A stretch of 38,469 nucleotides of DNA from Bacteroidales bacterium (GTDB lineage Bacteria > Bacteroidota > Bacteroidia > Bacteroidales > UBA12170), in NCBI GenBank assembly GCA_016933745.1, contig JAFGAK010000328.1, positions 1 to 38,469 on the forward strand, read 5' to 3'. Positions within the stretch are counted from its first letter, which is position 1, and each line of letters opens with the position of its first letter. This document shows, piece after piece, positions 33,128 through 38,469 of the stretch. The notes beneath the pieces are model-generated. The model did not search any database, had not been told where the DNA came from, and saw only the letters and a list, made by a program, of their open reading frames with translations. The position numbers and the translations under genes are program-made.

Positions 33128-34108
33128 ATGGGACTAATTATTATTTCCGGGGCTATTGCCCTTTTTGTCTTAATCTTTGCTATTGCAGGATTTAAAATTG
33201 TACAACAATCCGAAGTTATGATTATTGAACGACTTGGGAAATACAGTCGTACGCTTACTTCCGGCATCAATATTATTTGGCCTGTTATTGATAAGCCCAG
33301 AGAAATTACATGGCGTTTTGTGATTGAAGGAATGGATGATCAAAAATACATTCGATTTAAGCAAAAATCAAAAATTGATATGCGTGAAACCGTGTATGAT
33401 TTTCCAAAGCAAAACGTAATCACCAAAGACAATGTAAATGTTCAAATCAACGCATTGCTTTATTTCCAGATCATGGATCCTGTAAAAGCAATGTATGAAA
33501 TCGAGAACCTTCCCGATGCGATAGAAAAACTTACGCAGACAACTTTGCGCAATGTAATTGGAGAATTGGAATTGGACGAATCTTTAAGCTCACGCGATAC
33601 AATCAATACTAAATTACGCTCAATTCTAGACGATGCCACTAACAAGTGGGGTGTAAAGGTAAATCGTGTGGAACTTCAAGATATCAATCCGCCTGAAGAT
33701 ATTAAGCAAGCGATGGAAAAACAAATGCGCGCAGAACGAGATCGCAGAGCCGTTGTTTTGGAAGCCGAAGGACAGAAAAAATCTAAAATATTGGAAGCGG
33801 AAGGTTTCAAAGAAAGTGAAATAAAGAAAGCTGAGGGCGACCGACAATCAGCCATTTTAAAAGCAGAAGGAATCGCGCAAGCACGCATCAACATTGCTGA
33901 AGCCGAAGCTGAAGCCATTCGTTTGGTCAGTCAGGCAATTACAACAAAAAATGGCGATCCGGTAAATTATTTAATCGCAACAAAATACATCGAAACATTA
34001 CGTGAAATGGTTAAAGGAGAAGATACCAAAACCGTATATATTCCTTTTGAAGCTACCGGAGTTTTGAGTTCTTTGGGTGGAATTAAAGAAATGCTAAACC
34101 AAAAATAG
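33128..34108 (+). CDS. SPFH/Band 7 (stomatin/paraslipin) membrane-microdomain protein
   Basis: 326 residues. One N-terminal membrane helix (about 3-22) is followed by the SPFH domain ('KIVQQSEVMIIERLGKYSRT', 'WPVIDKPREITW', 'NVITKDNVNVQINALLYFQI') and a long Ala/Glu/Lys-rich coiled coil ('AVVLEAEGQKKSKILEAEGF' and similar up to about residue 265), then 'AITTKNGDPVNYLIATKYIE'. This is the QmcA/paraslipin type that forms large ring-shaped oligomers in the inner membrane. Paired with the NfeD gene 5 bp upstream and followed by a strong terminator, so the two form a complete operon. Confidence 0.94.
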   Translation: MGLIIISGAIALFVLIFAIAGFKIVQQSEVMIIERLGKYSRTLTSGINIIWPVIDKPREITWRFVIEGMDDQKYIRFKQKSKIDMRETVYDFPKQNVITKDNVNVQINALLYFQIMDPVKAMYEIENLPDAIEKLTQTTLRNVIGELELDESLSSRDTINTKLRSILDDATNKWGVKVNRVELQDINPPEDIKQAMEKQMRAERDRRAVVLEAEGQKKSKILEAEGFKESEIKKAEGDRQSAILKAEGIAQARINIAEAEAEAIRLVSQAITTKNGDPVNYLIATKYIETLREMVKGEDTKTVYIPFEATGVLSSLGGIKEMLNQK

Positions 34109-34134
34109 ATTCAATTATAGAACATTCAATCATG

Positions 34135-34169
34135 CAAAAGAAGTCACATTTGACTTCTTTTGTTTTTTT
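34135..34169 (+). terminator. Rho-independent terminator after the NfeD/SPFH operon
   Basis: CAAAAGAAGTCA / TGACTTCTTTTG twelve-pair stem with a four-base loop CATT, then a run of seven Ts. Confidence 0.9.
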
Positions 34170-34240
34170 AGGCGTATTATATCGATGCTAAAATCAACGC
34201 TTTTTATTTAGATTCAACACTAAACTTGCCACATAAAGAA

Positions 34241-34248
34241 TATCTTTG
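34241..34248 (+). promoter_or_regulatory. -7 box directly abutting the HI0933-type start codon
   Basis: TATCTTTG, then 6 nt (CAACGC), then ATG 34255. Same spacing as at the WbqC-like gene; a leaderless mRNA is expected. Confidence 0.65.
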
Positions 34249-34254
34249 CAACGC

Positions 34255-35508
34255 ATGAATACATACGATGTAATAGTAGTTGGAGCTGGACCAGCCGGAC
34301 TTTTAGCTGCAGGGAGAGCCGCAGAATTAGGAGCAAAAGTATTGATCTTAGAAAAAATGCGTTTGCCTGGCAGAAAACTTTTAATTACAGGCAAAGGCCG
34401 ATGTAATATTACCAATGATAAACCCATTTCAGAATTCATTCCTCATGTTTTTCCAAATGGTCGGTTTTTGCGAACAGCATTTTCTTCTTTTTTTTCTGAG
34501 GATATCATCCAATTACTTCAAAGCTTTGGAGTTGAATCTATTTTGGAGCGAGGTGGAAGGTATTTTCCGGTAAGTAATAAATCCAAAGATGTTCTCGACG
34601 CCTTGTTACGTTGGAATGAAAAATTTGGAGTCGTAATTCAAACGGGCATGCGAGTAGAGAAGCTACTTACAGAGAACAATGAAATTCATGGACTTACGGC
34701 AAACGGACAGCCTTTTTATGCACCAAAAATAATTTTAGCAACTGGCGGAAAATCATACCCTGCAACAGGTTCTAATGGTGATGGATACGAATTAGCTAAA
34801 CGTGTTGGACATACCATCGAAACACCTATTCCCGCTTTAGTTCCCATAGAAACCAGAGGAAATTTAGCGCAAAGTTTGCAAGGTTTGAATTTGCGAAACG
34901 TGAAAGCCGTAGTTTGGGTAAACGGTAAAAAATTGGGCGAAGACTTTGGCGAAATGCTATTTACACACTTTGGACTCTCAGGTCCTATCATTTTAACTTT
35001 GAGTCGGATTGTTGTTGCTGAATTAAGAAAAGAAAACGAGGTCAAAATTACAGTTGACCTTAAACCTGCTCTCGATGAACAAAAATTGGATGCACGTTTG
35101 CTTCGCGATTTGAATGAACATGGAAAAAAGAAAATCGGGAATATCTTCCGATTTTGGTTACCCGCCTCAATGGTGCCTGTGTTCATTGACTATTTAGAAA
35201 TGGATCCTGAAAAAGAATGTCATCAAGTAGCAGCCAAAGAGCGAAAAATAATCAGACACCTTTTGAAGAATTTACCATTTGATGTTAGTCATCATCGTTC
35301 CTTTAAAGAAGCAATAATTACTGCAGGAGGTGTTGTAACGAGTGAAATCTCGCCTAAAACGATGGAATCTAAATTGATTAAAGGATTGTATTTTGCCGGA
35401 GAAATGATTGATTTAGATGCCGAAACTGGAGGCTACAATCTCCAAATAGCTTATTCAACAGGTTGGTTAGCGGGAAATTCTTGTTTAGAAAAAAAGGATG
35501 ATAGATAA
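34255..35508 (+). CDS. HI0933/BaiN-family FAD-dependent oxidoreductase
   Basis: About 417 residues. The N-terminal dinucleotide-binding motif is 'DVIVVGAGPAGLLAAGRAAE', followed by 'GRKLLITGKGRCNITND', the hallmark of the HI0933-like family, then 'GGRYFPVSNKS', 'ILATGGKSYPATGSNGDGY' and the C-terminal FAD contact 'GLYFAGEMIDLDAETGGYNL'. The physiological substrate of most members is unknown; BaiN acts in bile-acid dehydroxylation in gut clostridia, which need not apply here. The track start is a TTG inside the promoter box; the ATG at 34255 is the real start, with a nearly leaderless transcript. Confidence 0.9.
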   Translation: MNTYDVIVVGAGPAGLLAAGRAAELGAKVLILEKMRLPGRKLLITGKGRCNITNDKPISEFIPHVFPNGRFLRTAFSSFFSEDIIQLLQSFGVESILERGGRYFPVSNKSKDVLDALLRWNEKFGVVIQTGMRVEKLLTENNEIHGLTANGQPFYAPKIILATGGKSYPATGSNGDGYELAKRVGHTIETPIPALVPIETRGNLAQSLQGLNLRNVKAVVWVNGKKLGEDFGEMLFTHFGLSGPIILTLSRIVVAELRKENEVKITVDLKPALDEQKLDARLLRDLNEHGKKKIGNIFRFWLPASMVPVFIDYLEMDPEKECHQVAAKERKIIRHLLKNLPFDVSHHRSFKEAIITAGGVVTSEISPKTMESKLIKGLYFAGEMIDLDAETGGYNLQIAYSTGWLAGNSCLEKKDDR

Positions 35509-35636
35509 ATGCTTCCCTTTATTGGTTTATAAATCCATCAACCAAATTTTTCATCCAACTTGACTTTAGCTATTTCAGATATGTAACTTTGGTATTCACT
35601 GTTTATTATACTTCGGGGAGACATTTTATTTTGCGT

Positions 35637-35644
35637 TATTTTTG
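35637..35644 (+). promoter_or_regulatory. candidate -7 box of the unknown lipoprotein gene
   Basis: TATTTTTG, 49 nt before the ATG. A second candidate TAACTTTG lies further upstream at 35584-35591. Confidence 0.45.
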
Positions 35645-35693
35645 GGGGGAGATTAACTAAAATTAATCATTTATATAACTGAAATATAACAAG

Positions 35694-36359
35694 ATGAAAT
35701 ACAGATCGTTTTTTTTAAAATTAAGCTCAATCTTTCTTATTAGCCTTATTTTTAATACTTGTACAAAAAAAAAAGAATCTAATCCAATTGAATTTATGAA
35801 AGGCGAGTGGGTATTGGAGGAGATGGAAATAACCGTTTTTCATAGTTACGACTTCTACGCTTCAAGCAGATCGTCAAAGAGCTACAAATACAAAAACGAC
35901 AGTATTTATTATACAAGTTCATATAGAACTGGTTATGATCCTAATGATATCGATTACATCTATAATGATTCCTCCTCAAAAATTGCTTTTCATCTAGAGC
36001 TGAATATAAAAGACGCTGCACTTTTCCGTATCAAAAAGAATAATATTAATCTTAATTTAGAAGTAGACTCCAGTTTTACATGCCCCATTGAATTTGGGGA
36101 ATTTGACATTGTAGATGATTATTATATTCGAAACCAATTATCAAAAACTTTTTCAATCCGAATTCATTTAAGTGATATTGGGTGTATGATTATAGGAGAT
36201 CAACCACCAATTAGCCCTGGATATGAGCATATCAAAAACTTATATATTGACGAACCCCAAGATTTAAATCAGTTAATTCTTGAATACGAATATAAATTTG
36301 TTGGTGGTGATGCATACGACCATAGCCAACATTATTATACTTTTAAACGTAAAGAATAA
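35694..36359 (+). CDS. lipoprotein of unknown function
   Basis: 221 residues, family not recognised. Signal peptide ending in a lipobox-like 'IFNTCTKKK', so a likely lipoprotein. The start of the mature part, 'FMKGEWVLEEMEITVF', resembles the beginning of small lipocalin-like beta-barrel lipoproteins of Bacteroidota ('l.G.W.l......'), and the remainder is beta-rich with many Tyr, Ser and Asp ('YDFYASSRSSKSYKYKNDSI'). There are two cysteines in the mature chain (in 'SFTCPIEF' and 'DIGCMIIG') that could form a disulfide. No functional partner nearby. Codon use is AT-rich, somewhat more than adjacent genes, so it may be accessory. Confidence 0.6.
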   Translation: MKYRSFFLKLSSIFLISLIFNTCTKKKESNPIEFMKGEWVLEEMEITVFHSYDFYASSRSSKSYKYKNDSIYYTSSYRTGYDPNDIDYIYNDSSSKIAFHLELNIKDAALFRIKKNNINLNLEVDSSFTCPIEFGEFDIVDDYYIRNQLSKTFSIRIHLSDIGCMIIGDQPPISPGYEHIKNLYIDEPQDLNQLILEYEYKFVGGDAYDHSQHYYTFKRKE

Positions 36360-36403
36360 TAGTATTTACTAATCCAAAATAAAAATTCTATTCAATTTTT
36401 CTA

Positions 36404-36514
36404 TTGATACCATCTTTTAAGAAAGAAAAGCGTGTATTAGCGCAATCTCACAAGGATGCTGTACTTCGAAGGATTATTCAAAAGCAATCGCATAATTTGT
36501 ACTCTGTAGTGTAA
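36404..36514 (+). other. possible gene remnant in the intergenic gap
   Basis: In the 217-bp gap 36360-36576 one frame is open from about 36383 to the TAA at 36512 and reads 'IPSFKKEKRVLAQSHKDAVL' then 'RRIIQKQSHNLYSVV'. It has protein-like composition but no ATG, only a TTG at 36404, and no recognised family. It could be a decayed gene end or chance. Confidence 0.2.
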
Positions 36515-36576
36515 ATAAATTTTTAAACAAAAGAGCAATAATTTCTTAGAAATAAGAGATCCATTAAAGCCTAATT

Positions 36577-36975
36577 TTAAATAAAATTAGCAACCTTTTC
36601 GGTCATCAGATATTTCTTAAAATCGTTGGTGAGTTTATGAATAACTCCTCCCATAATGCATTTATCAAATGGACAAATTGGACGATCCAGCGGACAATGT
36701 TCCAACTCAATTGGTCCTTCAACAGCAAAATAAATGTCGTACAAACTTATGTCTGAAGCTGATTTCTTAAGAACAAAACCACCAGCAGGACCTCTAGTAG
36801 AACTTACAAGATTGCTTTTAACCAAACGTTGCATTACTTTGGCCAAATGATTTTTGCTAGAAGCAGTCGCTTCTGCAATTTTATTCACGTTCACTAACTT
36901 ATCCGTGCTAGCAATCAATACAATTGCATGAATTGCTAAGGAGGCAGCTTCTGAAAGTGTTACAACTTTGGCCAT
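36577..36975 (-). CDS. Rrf2-family transcriptional regulator with a three-cysteine cluster
   Basis: 132 residues. The winged-helix region is 'KIAEATASSKNHLAKVMQRL' with the wing 'STRGPAGGFVL', both typical of Rrf2 proteins. It keeps the three cysteines that bind an Fe-S cluster in IscR/NsrR/RsrR-type regulators, here in 'EHCPLDRPICPFDKCIMGG' with spacing C-x6-C-x4-C. It should sense nitric oxide, redox state or Fe-S status; which one cannot be told. The promoter carries a TACTTTTG box centred in an inverted repeat TTTAGT-N10-ACTAAA, an apparent autoregulatory operator. It lies downstream of the aconitase gene (an Fe-S enzyme) but is separated from it by a terminator. Confidence 0.9.
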   Translation of the reverse strand: MAKVVTLSEAASLAIHAIVLIASTDKLVNVNKIAEATASSKNHLAKVMQRLVKSNLVSSTRGPAGGFVLKKSASDISLYDIYFAVEGPIELEHCPLDRPICPFDKCIMGGVIHKLTNDFKKYLMTEKVANFI

Positions 36976-36984
36976 TTAAAAATT

Positions 36985-37006
36985 TTTAGTCAACAAAAGT
37001 ACTAAA
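36985..37006. promoter_or_regulatory. palindromic operator over the Rrf2 promoter
   Basis: TTTAGT CAACAAAAGT ACTAAA: six-base inverted arms separated by 10 bp, enclosing the minus-strand -7 box. Symmetry and position fit binding by the Rrf2 dimer. Confidence 0.5.
36994..37001 (-). promoter_or_regulatory. -7 box of the Rrf2 gene
   Basis: The minus strand reads TACTTTTG, 18 nt before the ATG. Confidence 0.6.
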
Positions 37007-37062
37007 CAATTAAGCAATTCATATCTGAATTACTAATTTAGAATAATTTTAAAGAGAGAGGG

Positions 37063-37099
37063 AAAAAAGAGAGTAACTTATTTGTTTTAAGTTACTCTC
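37063..37099 (-). terminator. Rho-independent terminator after aconitase
   Basis: GAGAGTAACTTA / TAAGTTACTCTC twelve-pair perfect stem with a seven-base loop. On the minus strand it is followed by a T run (A run at 37063-37068 on plus). Confidence 0.9.
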
Positions 37100-37106
37100 C
37101 GATAAT

Positions 37107-38469
37107 TTAATTATTTTGCAATTTAATCAAATTCAATGCACTTCCTGCTTTAAACCAATCAATCTGATTTTTATTATAGGTATGATTTACTTTGAATTCA
37201 TCCTTCGTTCCGTCGGCATGATTTAAAACTACTGTCAATTGTTTTCCAGGAGCAAAATCTTTCAATCCTAAAACATCAATGGAGTCATCTTCACGAACAA
37301 GGTCGTAATCTGATTTATCAGCAAAAGTCAATCCTAACATACCTTGTTTTTTCAAGTTGGTTTCGTGAATACGAGCAAAAGAACGAACTAAAACAACTTT
37401 AACGCCTAAATTACGTGGTTCCATCGCTGCATGTTCGCGGCTTGAACCTTCACCATAATTCTCATCACCAATGACAATAGAACCCATTCCTGCTTCTTTG
37501 TAAGCACGAGCAGTTGCAGGAACTTCTCCTTTTTCTCCAGTCAATTGATTCACCACTTGGTTGGTTGCTTCACCAAAATAGTTTACTGCACCAATCAGCA
37601 TATTATTCGAAATATTATCTAAGTGTCCGCGATAACGCAACCAAGGTCCAGCCATGGAAATATGGTCAGTTGTGCACTTGCCTTTGGCTTTGATTAATAA
37701 TTTCATGCCTTTATAATCTTCGCCATTCCAAGGAGCAAATGGAGTTAAAATCTGCAAACGATCCGAAGTTGGACTTACAGCCACTTCTATTCCACTTCCA
37801 TTCTCGGCAGGAGCAACAAAACCATTGTCTTCAACCGCATAACCATTTTTAGGCAAAGCATCACCTGTAGGTTCTTCCAACATCACCTCTACTCCATCTT
37901 TGTTTACCAATTTATCTTTCATTGGATTGAAACGCATATCGCCCGCAATGGTCATAGCGGTTACCATTTCTGGACTCGCTACAAATGCATAGGTATTTGG
38001 GTTTCCATCTGCACGTTTTGCAAAGTTTCTGTTGAATGAGTGAATAATCGCATTTTTCTCTTGTTTTTCAGCACCTTCTCTAGCCCACTGACCAATACAA
38101 GGTCCACACGCATTCGCAAGAACCTGACCACCAATACTCTCAAAGATTGAAACCAAACCATCGCGTTCAACAGTATAACGTACTTGTTCAGAACCAGGAG
38201 TGATCTGAAAATCAGCTTTTACTTCTAGGTTTTTATCAGCAGCTTGTTTTGCAACAGAAGCTGCACGACTAATATCTTCGTAAGATGAATTGGTACAAGA
38301 ACCGATTAAACCTACTTCCATTTTTGTTGGCCAACCATTTTCTTCAACAGCTTTAGCAAATTCAGAAATTGGAGTAGCTCGATCTGGAGTAAATGGTCCG
38401 TTTAAGTGGGGTTCCAACTCACTTAAATTTATTTCGATGATTTGATCAAAATATTTTTCTGGATTTGCA
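37107..38469 (-). CDS. acn: aconitate hydratase, C-terminal part (runs off the window)
   Basis: Interconverts citrate and isocitrate in the TCA cycle using a [4Fe-4S] cluster. The visible 454 residues extend past the track ORF, whose TTG at 38417 is internal: the frame is open to the window edge ('[20 protein letters not shown]'). Cluster ligands are in '[13 protein letters not shown]' and '[11 protein letters not shown]'. The swivel domain contains '[15 protein letters not shown]' and the substrate loop '[16 protein letters not shown]'. '[12 protein letters not shown]' is typical of the mitochondrial-type aconitases found in Bacteroidota. The N-terminal portion and the promoter are outside the window. 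Ends at a strong terminator. Confidence 0.95.
   Translation of the reverse strand, partial: ANPEKYFDQIIEINLSELEPHLNGPFTPDRATPISEFAKAVEENGWPTKMEVGLIGSCTNSSYEDISRAASVAKQAADKNLEVKADFQITPGSEQVRYTVERDGLVSIFESIGGQVLANACGPCIGQWAREGAEKQEKNAIIHSFNRNFAKRADGNPNTYAFVASPEMVTAMTIAGDMRFNPMKDKLVNKDGVEVMLEEPTGDALPKNGYAVEDNGFVAPAENGSGIEVAVSPTSDRLQILTPFAPWNGEDYKGMKLLIKAKGKCTTDHISMAGPWLRYRGHLDNISNNMLIGAVNYFGEATNQVVNQLTGEKGEVPATARAYKEAGMGSIVIGDENYGEGSSREHAAMEPRNLGVKVVLVRSFARIHETNLKKQGMLGLTFADKSDYDLVREDDSIDVLGLKDFAPGKQLTVVLNHADGTKDEFKVNHTYNKNQIDWFKAGSALNLIKLQNN

Noticed and set aside
34716-35186. 156-residue minus-strand ORF
   Set aside because: Antisense shadow of the HI0933-type gene; basic, Ser-rich, no motif.
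1-38469. CRISPR array, prophage, toxin-antitoxin or defence cluster
   Set aside because: No regularly spaced repeats, phage structural genes or toxin families were seen; the XRE gene pairs with a membrane protein and not with a recognisable toxin.

Overview
This window is chromosomal DNA from a member of the Bacteroidota, probably a free-living, possibly marine, Bacteroidia-like lineage. The evidence is AT-rich sequence, more than twenty copies of the phylum-specific -7 promoter box TAnnTTTG, weak or absent Shine-Dalgarno sites, a type IX secretion (T9SS) C-terminal sorting domain, several lipoproteins, and typical Bacteroidota families (DUF5723 barrel, HI0933-type flavoprotein, paired menB-menA). 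No genus can be assigned from the sequence alone. The window is almost entirely ordinary housekeeping and envelope genes. I see no CRISPR array, prophage, complete insertion sequence or defence island.

Layout, left to right. (1) 1-77: truncated start of a MarR-type regulator on the minus strand, with two identical 15-bp operator-like repeats around its promoter. (2) 345-4286, minus: TPR protein, PopT (DUF368) undecaprenyl-phosphate transporter and a DUF5723 outer-membrane barrel, an envelope-themed run. (3) 4503-6468, plus: glmM and mntP. (4) 6490-9343, minus: an unusual basic-repeat membrane protein and pepD. (5) 9538-11679, plus: secreted serine hydrolase and a double universal stress protein. 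(6) 11714-13303, minus: WbqC-like protein and two tandem thioredoxins, one cytoplasmic and one lipoprotein. (7) 13476-13916, plus: a solitary IS1595-type zinc-ribbon protein without a nuclease domain. (8) 13944-15682, minus: menB-menA of menaquinone synthesis; then tag and an alpha/beta hydrolase (plus) and a TSUP transporter (minus). (9) 18366-22940: a 1524-residue T9SS-exported beta-helix/malectin/discoidin-like protein with an internal tandem duplication. (10) 23106-25956: GH13 lipoprotein, xerD and an acidic unknown protein. (11) tRNA-Arg(UCU) at 26117, fatty-acid desaturase, and an XRE regulator plus small membrane protein unit in which the membrane gene is broken by an in-frame amber codon. 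(12) 28444-34108, plus: a GH5-like lipoprotein with a secreted EEP-family hydrolase, a GNAT acetyltransferase, and an NfeD/SPFH membrane pair. (13) 34255-38469: HI0933 flavoprotein, an unknown lipoprotein, an Rrf2 regulator with three cysteines and a palindromic operator, and the C-terminal part of aconitase running off the window.

Several ORF-track starts are TTG or GTG codons placed upstream of better ATG starts; these were corrected using signal peptides, family N-termini and promoter positions. The points most worth a second look are the amber-interrupted membrane gene next to the XRE regulator, two probable leaderless mRNAs, the paired MarR operators, the PNFF(Q/K)R repeat membrane protein, the solitary transposase zinc-ribbon protein, and the tandemly duplicated modules in the T9SS protein.
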